IMG/VR virus record: IMGVR_UViG_3300009285_001772
Location: 1 to 52,145 of that record
Direction: 5' to 3' (one strand)
Length of the DNA: 52,145 bases
From: a virus
The translations under genes and the position numbers were made by a program. How positions within the stretch are numbered: position 1 is the stretch's first letter; every line of letters starts with the position of its first letter. The notes beneath the pieces were generated by a model, which had not been told where the DNA came from, did not search any database, and was given only the letters and a program-made list of their open reading frames with translations. Shown here one piece after another: positions 7,521 through 15,196 of the stretch.

Positions 7521-8221
7521 GTTACCCTCTGTTTAATCAATTTAATCCCAAACTTCAATATCTTTTCTTGCAGTTTTATTTTAGCCGCATCATCCGTCGC
7601 CTTAGCCGCCGCATAAGCCGTCCCATAAGCCGCCGCATAAGCCGCATTAGCCACCGCATAAGCCGCATCAGCCACCGCATAAGCCGCATTAGCCGCTGCA
7701 TAAGCCGCATTAGCCTTCGCATCAGCCGTCGCATTAGCCTTCACATCAGCCGCCGCATCAGCCACCGCATAAGCCGCCTTAGCCACCGCATAAGCCGCAT
7801 TAGCCGCTGCATAAGTCGAATTAGTCGCTGCATTAGCCTTCGCATCAGCCGCCGCATTAGCCACCGCATAAGCCGCCACATTAGTCGCATGAGCCGCATT
7901 TTTCGTTTCTCCACATGGATCTTTAATCCATGCTTTCGCCGCTTCTATCGATTTTCTTGGGCGGTCATCTTTTGGATATTTCTTCTCGTAAATCCCAAGA
8001 ACTTGTTTAGCCGCAAAAATAGCATATTTAACGCTTTCTTTGTGAAACATAAACTGAACAATCAGCCAGTTGGCATCAACGTAATGGTCATGTTTCGTCA
8101 TAGTTTTAATTATTTTTTCGATAGTCAGCTCTGAATCTTTTGGGAACAGTTTAGCGTATTTTTCTTGCGTTCCAGTGCAAGGATTGAAAGCAAGCACATC
8201 AGCCCAAGTAATTGTTTTCAT
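7517..8221 (-). CDS. Imm-5-like putative immunity protein with alanine-rich heptad repeats
   Basis: 234 residues. The N-terminal domain (1-108) has WADVLAFNPCTGTQEKYAKLF, DANWLIVQFM and a YPKDDRPRKSIEAAKAWIK segment that matches, from memory, proteins annotated as Imm-5-like putative immunity proteins. Residues 109-213 are an alanine-rich tract with a mostly seven-residue period (AAYAVAN, AAYAVAD, AAYAAAN, with eight-residue variants), likely a long helical solenoid. Family members often carry such tracts. True immunity activity against a toxin is unproven, and no toxin gene is adjacent. Confidence 0.75.
   Translation of the reverse strand: MKTITWADVLAFNPCTGTQEKYAKLFPKDSELTIEKIIKTMTKHDHYVDANWLIVQFMFHKESVKYAIFAAKQVLGIYEKKYPKDDRPRKSIEAAKAWIKDPCGETKNAAHATNVAAYAVANAAADAKANAATNSTYAAANAAYAVAKAAYAVADAAADVKANATADAKANAAYAAANAAYAVADAAYAVANAAYAAAYGTAYAAAKATDDAAKIKLQEKILKFGIKLIKQRVT
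7583..7897 (-). repeat. About 21-bp coding repeat tract (alanine heptads)
   Basis: Degenerate GC-richer units based on GCCGCATTAGCC/GCCACCGCATAAGCC (plus-strand reading) encode the alanine heptads. The tract is compositionally unlike the AT-rich surroundings, and it gives a long spurious Arg/Ser-rich ORF on the opposite strand. Confidence 0.85.
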
Positions 8222-8227
8222 ATAAAT

Positions 8228-8521
8228 TTATTCCTCTTTCGGTATCTGAGGTAATTTTTCATCTGGATTAATTTGATTCAGTAAATCCCAATTACCCTTT
8301 TTAATCTGCTCAATTTTATTAGTCGCTTTTTCGATTCCTTCATGGCATTTATTAATTTGCTTTTCGTGATAACTTATAAGTTCTTTAAGTGTTAAAGTTC
8401 GTTCATAAATATAACGTAGTTTTCGTTTAACTTCTAACTTTTTTCTTTCAGTTATCTCAGTTTCTAATTCTATATATGTTTGTTCTGTAAGTTCTTCAAG
8501 ATTTAGTTTTTCTTGTGTCAT
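8228..8521 (-). CDS. Coiled-coil hypothetical protein, 97 aa
   Basis: Highly charged helical protein (Glu/Lys/Leu-rich from residue 3 to about 80) ending in PDEKLPQIPKEE. The ATG overlaps the stop of the RusA gene (ATGA). It may act as a structural or adaptor protein of the recombination genes, but no homologous family is recognised. Confidence 0.65.
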   Translation of the reverse strand: MTQEKLNLEELTEQTYIELETEITERKKLEVKRKLRYIYERTLTLKELISYHEKQINKCHEGIEKATNKIEQIKKGNWDLLNQINPDEKLPQIPKEE

Positions 8522-8925
8522 AACGCACCCCCAATTTGTTTTAAGCTACAATCTACATATTCTCTATTCTCGCTATGATAAGATTCCCAAGACCCGAATT
8601 TTATCAGCTCATCCTTAAACCCATTCTTTTCCGCTATCGCATCACATAAAATCTTGATTAAATTCTGTGAATCAAATTTTCTGATCTTGCCATTCTTAAA
8701 GAAGAAATTGTAATAAAATATTAAGTCCAACTTAAAAAAACACGAATCTTTGTGCGGTTTAAGTAAAGGAATAATTTCTTTTGCTTGTGTTTTCCAAGTT
8801 CTAACTTCCGGTTTCATCTCAATTCGTTTCTGTGAGAATATAACGTAGTAAATTGTATTGACGGAGGGGGGAATGGAGGGAATCGTAAAATTTACTTCTT
8901 GTAATATTTCCCACTCCATTCCCAT
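8518..8925 (-). CDS. rusA: RusA-family Holliday junction resolvase
   Basis: A 135-residue crossover junction endodeoxyribonuclease that resolves four-way DNA junctions. The N-terminal PPSVN (19-23) and three conserved acidic residues are visible: D85 in RKFDSQNLIK, D95 in CDAIAEKNG and D105 in FKDE, with the usual RusA spacing. AGGTG precedes ATG at 8925. It lies downstream of the Sak4-like and DUF669-like genes, so it probably completes a phage recombination pathway and may debranch DNA before packaging. Confidence 0.92.
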   Translation of the reverse strand: MGMEWEILQEVNFTIPSIPPSVNTIYYVIFSQKRIEMKPEVRTWKTQAKEIIPLLKPHKDSCFFKLDLIFYYNFFFKNGKIRKFDSQNLIKILCDAIAEKNGFKDELIKFGSWESYHSENREYVDCSLKQIGGAL

Positions 8926-8944
8926 TTTGCACCTAAAACTTTTT

Positions 8945-9454
8945 TTAAAGAACTGGCTTGAAGTTGCTCAGTTCATTTTTGTAATCTCCGGTTCCAACAT
9001 ATTCACCGGACTCATTTTTCTTTGTCATTTCATTTTTCCGAATATCCGCGATAAATTCTTTTCCTTTTAAAAGGTTAAAAAAATCATCGTTAATTTTTGG
9101 AGGATTAGAAATGTCAAAACCAAGTGCTTTCAAAAAGCGGGAGTATGGGAAACGAGATTGTTTTCTCCACCATTCTGAAGTATAAACTGCTTCGTTAAAC
9201 CACGTAAGTAATTCGGCAAACAGATTTTTTCCTGCGTATTTTCCGTTTCCGTCCACTCCAAGTGGCCCAACAGCACATCTTACATTTAACTTAGCAGTCA
9301 TCAAAAAACCTTCTTTTTTGAAAGTTCTCGGTTCAACATTTTCTATCCTGAAACGAATAGAACGAGCTGGCTCAATTACATCACCACCAGTTTGCCCGCT
9401 TAAATTCCCCGTTTCAGGAAAATCAATTACTTCAAACGGCACTTCATCTTCCAT
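8945..9454 (-). CDS. DUF669-like single-strand-binding/recombination accessory protein
   Basis: 169 residues, beta-rich, with SIRFRIENVEP, NVRCAVGPLG and a C-terminal LLKGKEFIADIRKNE segment resembling DUF669 or SSB-like proteins that accompany phage annealing ATPases. GGAG stands 9-12 bases upstream of ATG at 9454. It is placed between the Sak4-like ATPase and the RusA resolvase. The assignment is from pattern and context, and DNA binding is inferred. Confidence 0.6.
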   Translation of the reverse strand: MEDEVPFEVIDFPETGNLSGQTGGDVIEPARSIRFRIENVEPRTFKKEGFLMTAKLNVRCAVGPLGVDGNGKYAGKNLFAELLTWFNEAVYTSEWWRKQSRFPYSRFLKALGFDISNPPKINDDFFNLLKGKEFIADIRKNEMTKKNESGEYVGTGDYKNELSNFKPVL

Positions 9455-9456
9455 AA

Positions 9457-9618
9457 CTATTTCTCCTTTAGTTGGTTTGGGTTAAAGATATGTAGAATCC
9501 CATCAGGATTTTCAACTACTACCCTCATTTTTCCTGAAAGTTTTCTAAATTTAGAGACAACCACTCCTTTGAATTTATAGTCACCTCCTATTTTGGTAAC
9601 TTTTGATCCTTTTTTCAT
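9457..9618 (-). CDS. Small conserved protein, 53 aa
   Basis: ATG at 9618 to TAG at 9457-9459. The sequence has GDYKFKGVVVSKFRKLSG and VVVENPDGILHIFNPNQL, a pattern I recognise as a common small beta-barrel-like protein of phages and bacteria with no assigned role. The start overlaps the 3' end of the Sak4-like gene, and its stop is directly followed by the DUF669-like gene, so it belongs to the recombination operon. Confidence 0.75.
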   Translation of the reverse strand: MKKGSKVTKIGGDYKFKGVVVSKFRKLSGKMRVVVENPDGILHIFNPNQLKEK

Positions 9619-10469
9619 TTTATTGTATCAACCGAAGTTTTTAAAACATCGTACAATGATTTTGCTGTAATGTCAAGAATTGCTGGAAGTCCGTATCTAT
9701 TTTTTCCGGTAACGACTGTTCCAAAAGCAATTGTTTTATCGCAATAGACCTGATATTTAATTTTGTTGTCTGTCCCAAGTTTGTTGTCCATGTAAAGACT
9801 TGCACCGATCAAACCTTCAATTTTGTTTCTGTAACTACCTTCGATTGCAGGTGCAATATCGGAGTCAAGAGTAACCTTTCTTGCAATCGCCTTAAATTTT
9901 TCTGTCCCCTCGACTATATCTCTGCTTTCTCGTTTAAGGTGGCAGGTCATAACCACATTCAGGCCAAGTCTTGTTGCCATAACAAGAATATTTGAGGGGA
10001 TAAATCTTTGAAGAAAAAGTCCAAGTGCCCGATACATAGCTTGCTGGTCAAGATTGCCTGTCTTTTGACTTCTAGCTTCTTCAAATTCATTGATGTATTG
10101 CCACCTCATATCAACAAAGTAGGTGAGTCCATCTAAAAGAAGTGTCTCAATTTTTTTTTCTTTGGCAAGAACCTCTACATGAGACAAGCATCCATAAATA
10201 CTGAATCTTTCTTCTGGATTAACAGTTTCCTTAAATACTTGTTGTAATTCCGCTTCTGATTTGTTACGAATATATTCATACCACACCAAGTTTTCAAGTA
10301 ATTTCTCATTCCCCTTTTTGTAAAGTGTGTCCAATCCGCTTGGGTCAAAACAAATTGCGTAAACTTTCGGGAAGCTTAGAGCTGAATGTGTTTTCCCGCT
10401 ACCGAAATGTCCTGATAAAAGGATTGTGTAAGCAGGTTTTTTAGATTTAAATTCAGTTGAGTCTGGCAT
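9615..10469 (-). CDS. Sak4-like single-strand annealing ATPase (AAA_24)
   Basis: 284 residues with a RecA-like ATPase core: Walker A GHFGSGKT at 20-27, Walker B hydrophobic strand ending LLLD at 110-113, and a MTCHLKRE strand near 173-180 that fits the sensor region. Proteins of this size next to a DUF669-like gene are typically Sak4-type phage recombinases that promote annealing of single strands together with an SSB. GGAG lies just upstream of ATG at 10469. A DNA-transport or general AAA function is a less likely alternative. Confidence 0.8.
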   Translation of the reverse strand: MPDSTEFKSKKPAYTILLSGHFGSGKTHSALSFPKVYAICFDPSGLDTLYKKGNEKLLENLVWYEYIRNKSEAELQQVFKETVNPEERFSIYGCLSHVEVLAKEKKIETLLLDGLTYFVDMRWQYINEFEEARSQKTGNLDQQAMYRALGLFLQRFIPSNILVMATRLGLNVVMTCHLKRESRDIVEGTEKFKAIARKVTLDSDIAPAIEGSYRNKIEGLIGASLYMDNKLGTDNKIKYQVYCDKTIAFGTVVTGKNRYGLPAILDITAKSLYDVLKTSVDTIK

Positions 10470-10477
10470 ATATTCTC

Positions 10478-11614
10478 CTATTTTTGATCTTCCGAAAAAT
10501 TAATTGCTAGACCGGAAGGAACTACGTTTGTAGATTCTCCAACTCTTAGAATAGTTTTTTCTGGAACTATCTGAACTCCCTGAAAAAGGTTTTTCATTTT
10601 CTCAGCTTGTGCAGTTGCAATTTCAACTTTAGCTCTCCAAGCACCTGAATCACCTGCATATAAAGACTCTCTTTTGAGAGCCTGTACTTCTGCTTCAGCT
10701 TCACCTAATGCCAAAACACCGGATGCCTTTGCCAGATTTGCGTCCCTTTCTCCCTCTGCTTCTAAAACTCTCTTTTGTTTTTCTGCGCCAGCCTTTAAAA
10801 TTTCCTGTTCTGCCTGTGCTTCAGCCTCTTTGACAACTCCGATTTTCTTGGACTCGGCTTCTTGTCTTGCTTTCTCAACTTCAGCCTGAGACATGGCAAA
10901 AATCCGCTTTGCTTCTTCCTGGGCGGCAATCGTTTCTTCCTGTTTTCTTAGTTTTTGCTGACCTGCCAATTGTTTTCCAGCAATTTCAGCTTCATACTGT
11001 TCTCCTAAAGAGACTTTGTAGAGAATCGTGTTTTCTACATAAATTCCTCTTGCCTTGAAAACGTGATGATTTTTGAGGGCATTATCAACTTCCTCCCCAA
11101 AAGCAACAAATCCCTTTCCTGAATAAATTTCAAGAGCTGTTTTAGGTCTTGCCGTTTCATTTATAACGTCTTGTATAGTTCTCTTTAAAATAACACTTTC
11201 ATAGTCATCCTTAAGTCCATCGTTATGAAGACGGACAATGGAAACTGGATCAAAGATTGGCAAAGTATTTTTTTCTTCCCATCCAACCCTATAATTTACG
11301 GACAATGAGATCCATGCTTTTTGTCCGCCATTTTCACCAATTTCTACCATGATTGGAGGATACTCAGCATCCTTATTACCTTGCTCCCAATCAAAGGTTA
11401 TTTTTTGAGTTCCAATATCATATTTAAATATTTGCGTTGTCCATCCGCAATAAATTTTGGTACCGGAAAGCCAGACATCACTCAAAACCCCTTTAAAAAT
11501 GTCCTGGCGCACAACAGCTTCATGGCCTTGAATAGTAACGAAAGCTATAGTTTTGGCAACAAATACAAAAGCAAAGACCAAAAGAATAGTCATAATAATC
11601 AGTTTAATTTTCAT
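10478..11614 (-). CDS. SPFH/Band 7 (prohibitin/stomatin-like) membrane protein
   Basis: 378 residues. An N-terminal membrane helix (about 6-26) is followed by an SPFH domain (about 27-200, with VTIQGHEAVV, WISLSVNYRVGW and ILKRTIQDVINETA) and a long alanine/glutamate-rich coiled coil (about 205-300), then a short C-terminal domain. SPFH proteins oligomerise into membrane rings and, as HflK/HflC, regulate the FtsH protease. AAGGAG precedes ATG. It is coupled to a 55-residue membrane protein just upstream. Inference: a membrane scaffold or FtsH-modulating factor acting early in infection. Confidence 0.9.
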   Translation of the reverse strand: MKIKLIIMTILLVFAFVFVAKTIAFVTIQGHEAVVRQDIFKGVLSDVWLSGTKIYCGWTTQIFKYDIGTQKITFDWEQGNKDAEYPPIMVEIGENGGQKAWISLSVNYRVGWEEKNTLPIFDPVSIVRLHNDGLKDDYESVILKRTIQDVINETARPKTALEIYSGKGFVAFGEEVDNALKNHHVFKARGIYVENTILYKVSLGEQYEAEIAGKQLAGQQKLRKQEETIAAQEEAKRIFAMSQAEVEKARQEAESKKIGVVKEAEAQAEQEILKAGAEKQKRVLEAEGERDANLAKASGVLALGEAEAEVQALKRESLYAGDSGAWRAKVEIATAQAEKMKNLFQGVQIVPEKTILRVGESTNVVPSGLAINFSEDQK

Positions 11615-11778
11615 TTTTTATCTCCTTTTATGTTTTTCTTTATTTTATTGGATAACCAGAAAAAACCTTTCTCAATCTCCTTTCCCTCAGAAGTAAACAA
11701 AGCATGACAGATATTAATAATCAGCCATAAAGTTATTAAAATTAAAGTCATTTCTAAAAAAGGGATTATAAGTTGCAT
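11611..11778 (-). CDS. Small single-span membrane protein, 55 aa
   Basis: ATG at 11776-11778, stop TGA overlapping the SPFH start (ATGA), and its start overlapping the upstream nuclease stop (TAATG). AAAGGAG lies 7 bases upstream. One N-terminal membrane helix (MQLIIPFLEMTLILITLW) is followed by a basic cytoplasmic tail ending KKNIKGDKK. The tight coupling on both sides suggests a partner of the SPFH protein. Confidence 0.75.
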   Translation of the reverse strand: MQLIIPFLEMTLILITLWLIINICHALFTSEGKEIEKGFFWLSNKIKKNIKGDKK

Positions 11779-12632
11779 TATTTTTTCTCCTTTAGTTTAT
11801 AGTAACTCATGTTCTCAATCAGTTCCCGATCTTCAGGCCATCTCCAACCAGGATCACATAACTGTCTATAAACACACCACTTACAACTATTTGTATTCAT
11901 GCCGTAAAAATTCTCAGCTTTGCTTTTCTCGATCATGGAAATCCAGTAAGCTGTGTCTTTCTCTTCTATTTTTAACTGTTCTCGGTTCCTATTGAACATC
12001 TGTCTTTCTAATTTGTACCAAAATCCGGCAGGTTCTCCTTTATATTGTCTACTTCTGTAACCAACTCCAATGGCATTGATATAAAACCCTGAACATGACC
12101 CATATTTTTTAAATATATGACTTGTGTATTTTGTAATTTGGGAATTTGGTGAAAACTGTGTCCAAAACTCAAAAGAAAGGTAGGCGTTACGCCCCCCCAC
12201 GACTTTGTGATCCAAGCCATAATATTCTCCCGAATCCTTTAATTTAACTACTAAATCTAAGACTAGCTTAAAATCTTCTTCTTCCGCATATCCCATTTCT
12301 TCTTCTTCTTCAACTGATATTATTTCAAAGCGTTTAAAGTCATTGGTGTAATGCTTTACATAGTTTTCGAGGATGGTTACTCCGTTAGCTTGAGTCTTGG
12401 CCATATCTTCAGGATCAAGCTGAACAGAATAATTCTCTTTAAAAATCTGTATTGCTTTTTCCAATGAATCTCCCGTATAAATCAGTTTCAAGGCTTCGTG
12501 CATTGCTTTCCCGTAAACTAGGTGATGATCGTCTTTATCATCTTTTACTTTGTTTAGTCCTACTTCGTATTTAAAGTAATAAGAGAGGGGACAATTCTTA
12601 AACTGTTGAATACGAGAATTGGAATAACTCAT
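11778..12632 (-). CDS. PD-(D/E)XK exonuclease with Fe-S cluster cysteines (Cas4/AddB-like)
   Basis: 284 residues. The nuclease core has H45 in GKAMHEAL, D126 in LVLDLVV, D141-H-K143 and a QITKYTSH helix (motif QxxxY). Four cysteines, C14 at the N-terminus and C250, C253 and C259 near the C-terminus (CKWCVYRQLC), match the 4Fe-4S arrangement of Cas4/AddB-type nucleases. It probably resects DNA ends to single strands for the Sak4-like annealing ATPase downstream. No CRISPR or cas genes are nearby. GAGG precedes the ATG. Confidence 0.87.
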   Translation of the reverse strand: MSYSNSRIQQFKNCPLSYYFKYEVGLNKVKDDKDDHHLVYGKAMHEALKLIYTGDSLEKAIQIFKENYSVQLDPEDMAKTQANGVTILENYVKHYTNDFKRFEIISVEEEEEMGYAEEEDFKLVLDLVVKLKDSGEYYGLDHKVVGGRNAYLSFEFWTQFSPNSQITKYTSHIFKKYGSCSGFYINAIGVGYRSRQYKGEPAGFWYKLERQMFNRNREQLKIEEKDTAYWISMIEKSKAENFYGMNTNSCKWCVYRQLCDPGWRWPEDRELIENMSYYKLKEKK

Positions 12633-12829
12633 CTATCCTCGATATGTTCCGGTTCTTCATTGGAGTTATATTCTGAAACTTCTGAATCTTCTAAGAAAAC
12701 ATTTGTCGTTTCGCCTTCTTCGATCTCATCATAGGCTTGACTGAACGCATCTTCTACTGTCTTGCTTGTATCATTAAATTCAACTATAACCTTCTTATAC
12801 ACTTTAAAGAGAGCTGTTAGACGTTTCAT
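12629..12829 (-). CDS. Hypothetical acidic protein, 66 aa
   Basis: A basic, hydrophobic start (MKRLTALFKVYKKVIVEFND) followed by a very acidic C-terminal half (EEGETTNVFLEDSE and EEPEHIED). The stop overlaps the nuclease start (ATGA), and the start overlaps the stop of the upstream gene. The negative tail might mimic DNA, but there is no direct evidence for this. Confidence 0.6.
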   Translation of the reverse strand: MKRLTALFKVYKKVIVEFNDTSKTVEDAFSQAYDEIEEGETTNVFLEDSEVSEYNSNEEPEHIEDR

Positions 12830-13053
12830 GGTAACTCCTTTTTGATTTCAGTTCTGTCTAATTCTTGTAATGCACCTAAAGCATGATAAACCAGTCTTTC
12901 CATCTGTTGTTTTCTTAAATAAATTACCATGCTTCCAAGTCTTACTACAAAGTGGTTTATCCTGAAATCAGATATAACTTCTGCATCTTCTTTAATAAAA
13001 TCTACCGTAATTTCTGCTTTCGGATCATCAAATGTGTGAAAAGATAGGAACAT
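12826..13053 (-). CDS. Hypothetical protein, 75 aa
   Basis: A small mixed alpha/beta protein with ITVDFIKEDAEV and a helical RKQQMERLVYHALGALQEL segment. It overlaps the following 66-residue gene by four bases. No family is recognised; operon position supports expression. Confidence 0.6.
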   Translation of the reverse strand: MFLSFHTFDDPKAEITVDFIKEDAEVISDFRINHFVVRLGSMVIYLRKQQMERLVYHALGALQELDRTEIKKELP

Positions 13054-13054
13054 T

Positions 13055-13261
13055 TTACGCCTCCATTTGTTTTCTTATATATTCAAAGAAACGGATTTTT
13101 TCTATCTTATAAGCAAGTATTAAATCCAAATCTTTTAAAATAAGCACAATTTGAGGTGGTTCAAGAGCTGCTATCCAATGATGAAATTTCTCTCTTTCTA
13201 GATCAAATTGGTGAGCATCGGTCTGCATAAAAACCTCTTTCGTTTGCTTTACAGTTTTCAT
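13055..13261 (-). CDS. Hypothetical protein, 68 aa
   Basis: A soluble small protein with HHWIAALEPPQIVLILKDLD in its middle. It starts three bases after the end of the lytic transglycosylase gene and ends one base before the next. No motif or family is recognised. Confidence 0.6.
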   Translation of the reverse strand: MKTVKQTKEVFMQTDAHQFDLEREKFHHWIAALEPPQIVLILKDLDLILAYKIEKIRFFEYIRKQMEA

Positions 13262-13264
13262 AAA

Positions 13265-13651
13265 TTATTTTAATTCCTCATAAGCTCTTTTCAATTTTTG
13301 ATATTTGGTTAAATAGTTGATGGTTTCGGTTGGCAAAACTTTTCTTTTGAGGCAGGAAATTCCACAGTTATAAGCTATCAATATATTATCGTCCGTTACC
13401 GGATAGTTATAATGCCTAAGCATAGATGGAATTCTTTGATGAAGATACCAAGAGGCTACTTTCTCCGAGAGCTTTGTATCTGAGAGAGCATCATAAGAGA
13501 TTTTGCTGTTTAGGTGATACGCATTGTAATCAGCAAGACATATCGGCGTTATCTGATAAAGCCCTTTTGCTTTGGATTGAGGATTGTAAGCGTTTGGATT
13601 TCCGCTTGATTCCATGATCGCTATTATTGCTAGTATAATTATCGGATTCAT
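13265..13651 (-). CDS. Lytic transglycosylase (SLT domain)
   Basis: 128 residues, essentially a bare SLT domain. The catalytic glutamate is E14 in MESSGNPNAYNPQSKAKGLYQITP-type motif I-II (written here in outline), followed by a C-terminal LIAYNCGI motif. The enzyme cleaves the MurNAc-GlcNAc bond of peptidoglycan with 1,6-anhydro formation. It has no signal peptide. It has its own sigma70-like promoter (13663-13692) and sits among replication genes, away from the lysis cassette at 31.4-32.3 kb. It could be the endolysin, an entry-type hydrolase, or a regulator of lysis timing. Confidence 0.87.
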   Translation of the reverse strand: MNPIIILAIIAIMESSGNPNAYNPQSKAKGLYQITPICLADYNAYHLNSKISYDALSDTKLSEKVASWYLHQRIPSMLRHYNYPVTDDNILIAYNCGISCLKRKVLPTETINYLTKYQKLKRAYEELK

Positions 13652-13662
13652 AACTACCTAAA

Positions 13663-13692
13663 ATTGTATCATTTTACTATACAGTCTGTCAA
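13663..13692 (-). promoter_or_regulatory. Sigma70-like promoter for the transglycosylase operon
   Basis: Reading leftward: TTGACA (13687-13692), 18-base spacer, TACAAT (13663-13668). The expected transcription start lies about 5 bases before the ATG at 13651, giving a nearly leaderless message for the first gene. Confidence 0.7.
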
Positions 13693-13699
13693 TTTTTTT

Positions 13700-13900
13700 A
13701 ATGATTATTTTCAAACCTATTTTTACACCCAAAATGCCAGTTTGTGGTTTCAGTTTGTAATTTGTGACTTTCAATGTCACAAACAGCACCTAAACCCTTT
13801 GGCTGTATACTTTCAGCCAGTTTGTGATTTAACCAGTTTGTTAGTTCTCCTATATATATATATATAATATAATAACAAACACAAACTGAAAACTGGTTTG
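13700..13900. repeat. Iteron-like region, candidate replication origin or operator
   Basis: A gene-free stretch between the RepA-like helicase and the transglycosylase. CAGTTTGT occurs four times in direct orientation (13738-13745, 13751-13758, 13818-13825, 13834-13841) and once inverted (13881-13888). A perfect inverted repeat TTTGTGAC-7-GTCACAAA covers 13761-13783, a shorter GGCTG/CAGCC hairpin covers 13801-13818, and an AT-only run lies at about 13851-13873. Iterons plus an AT-rich segment next to a replication helicase fit an origin; clustered operators are the alternative. A 75-codon frame across it is judged non-coding. Confidence 0.6.
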
Positions 13901-13903
13901 TTT

Positions 13904-14896
13904 TCAGATGATTTTTGGTATCCATATTTCCTTATTCTTGTCGTGAGTTTTTTGGATGGAAAAAAGAGCAGTTGTTTCGGGCTTTAGTTTTAGGGTTCGT
14001 AACTGGTTATAAGTAATATCACATTCTTCAAGAATAGTTGAGGCATCGAGTTGTCTTTTAGCTTTTAAAGAACTTTCAAGAAAGGAAAAAAATCTTTCAA
14101 CATGACTGCCACGCTTATGAGCCGGTAAATTTGATGCTTCGTTTAATGTCCATGTTTCGGGATTAAATTCTAGGTGTATTTTTCTTCTTGTGTCCGATCC
14201 TCTTCCTTTTTTCAAAATCAAGTCTCTTGTATTAAAGCCGGTTATCTTAAAAGCATAACTTGTTCTCACGTGGTTTTTAATAAAAGAATGTCCATAATAA
14301 GAATCTTCTTTATCTATTTTCTCACCTTGGGATGAATAACTTGTCTTTGTGTTATGATGAATCAGCACATTAGTACAATTATACTTATTATAAAGTGTAT
14401 CTGAAAATCGAATAATCGCAAGTGCTGCTTCACCATCCCTAATATCTTTAGTACATAATTTATATATCGGATCAATAATACAAACATTAATTACTTTAAA
14501 TCCTGTATCATTTATTCTTTTGAAAAATCCCGCTACTGAAGCTTTATCCAAAACATTAAGGGTTTTTTCCTCTATCCACAATAAATTGTTTTCTTCGATG
14601 ATAACCCCGCCTTCTTTTTCCATGAAACGCATACGTTCAATGGATTCTTCATAATCGCCTTCAAGTTGAATGTAGCAAACCTTTTTAGCTTCAGGAATTT
14701 CAAGTCCAAGAAAAGGGTGTTTAAATGATAAACAGGCCGCTAGAAGAGTTGAAAAAACACTCTTACCAGCTCCGCTATCGGAAGAAAGCAGGAAAACATC
14801 TTTTTCAAAAAGTAATTCGTTAACTATTGGTTTACGGGTAAGCTCTAAATTGAGAAGGTCATTCCGTAATTCTGTTCCTGTAATGATTCGTGACAC
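13904..14896 (-). CDS. RepA-like hexameric replicative helicase (AAA_25)
   Basis: 330 residues with a RecA-fold ATPase: Walker A SDSGAGKS at 39-46, Walker B strand VCIIDP around 138-143, and a conserved IHHNTK at 179-184, typical of RSF1010 RepA-like and phage AAA_25 helicases. The C-terminal 80 residues look like a small winged-helix region. It is the only replication motor seen in the genome, so the phage probably uses the host primase and polymerase. It lies next to the iteron-like region, in the usual helicase-origin arrangement. Confidence 0.85.
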   Translation of the reverse strand: MSRIITGTELRNDLLNLELTRKPIVNELLFEKDVFLLSSDSGAGKSVFSTLLAACLSFKHPFLGLEIPEAKKVCYIQLEGDYEESIERMRFMEKEGGVIIEENNLLWIEEKTLNVLDKASVAGFFKRINDTGFKVINVCIIDPIYKLCTKDIRDGEAALAIIRFSDTLYNKYNCTNVLIHHNTKTSYSSQGEKIDKEDSYYGHSFIKNHVRTSYAFKITGFNTRDLILKKGRGSDTRRKIHLEFNPETWTLNEASNLPAHKRGSHVERFFSFLESSLKAKRQLDASTILEECDITYNQLRTLKLKPETTALFSIQKTHDKNKEIWIPKII

Positions 14897-14948
14897 TGAT
14901 AACCTTTACAAATTGGATAATTTATGTATTAAATTAAGACAATAAATT

Positions 14949-15188
14949 TTATTCTTGGATAGCTTTGTTGTCAAGGATACGGTGTTTATTTTGTTTCCTT
15001 CTTGGAAATAATTTTGCAGAGAGAGACTTTTTGACTAGCCATTTACTAACTTCTCGTTCTGTGATAATGAATAGGTTGCTTCGTATTCGGTAACCATTGA
15101 TAATACCTCTGGCCACCTGCTTTGATACCCAGGCGCGTGAATAGCCTAAAAGATCAGCTAACTGAGTTACGGTATAGAATTTTGCCAT
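14949..15188 (-). CDS. Excisionase-type helix-turn-helix DNA-binding protein
   Basis: 79 residues. The N-terminal 55 match the HTH_17/MerR-like excisionase fold: YTVTQLADLLGYSRAWVSKQ, then ERGIINGYRI-like wing and EREVSKWL. A basic tail follows. No integrase is present, so a role as transcriptional regulator or replication initiator of the adjacent helicase is more likely than excision. The gene has its own promoter with almost no leader. Confidence 0.8.
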   Translation of the reverse strand: MAKFYTVTQLADLLGYSRAWVSKQVARGIINGYRIRSNLFIITEREVSKWLVKKSLSAKLFPRRKQNKHRILDNKAIQE

Positions 15189-15196
15189 AGTTATAC

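Noticed and set aside
7583-7897. CRISPR array
   Set aside because: Repeats are contiguous, degenerate and coding, with no unique spacers. The same applies to 4324-4779. No cas genes; the Cas4-like nuclease belongs to recombination.
7478-8134. Arg/Ser/Ile-rich plus-strand frame
   Set aside because: Antisense shadow of the alanine-heptad tract; the opposite frame has recognisable Imm-5-like segments and operon overlaps.
13698-13925. 75-codon minus-strand frame
   Set aside because: It crosses the iteron region, overlaps the end of the helicase gene, contains the TATA run as a low-complexity peptide and lacks a ribosome site.
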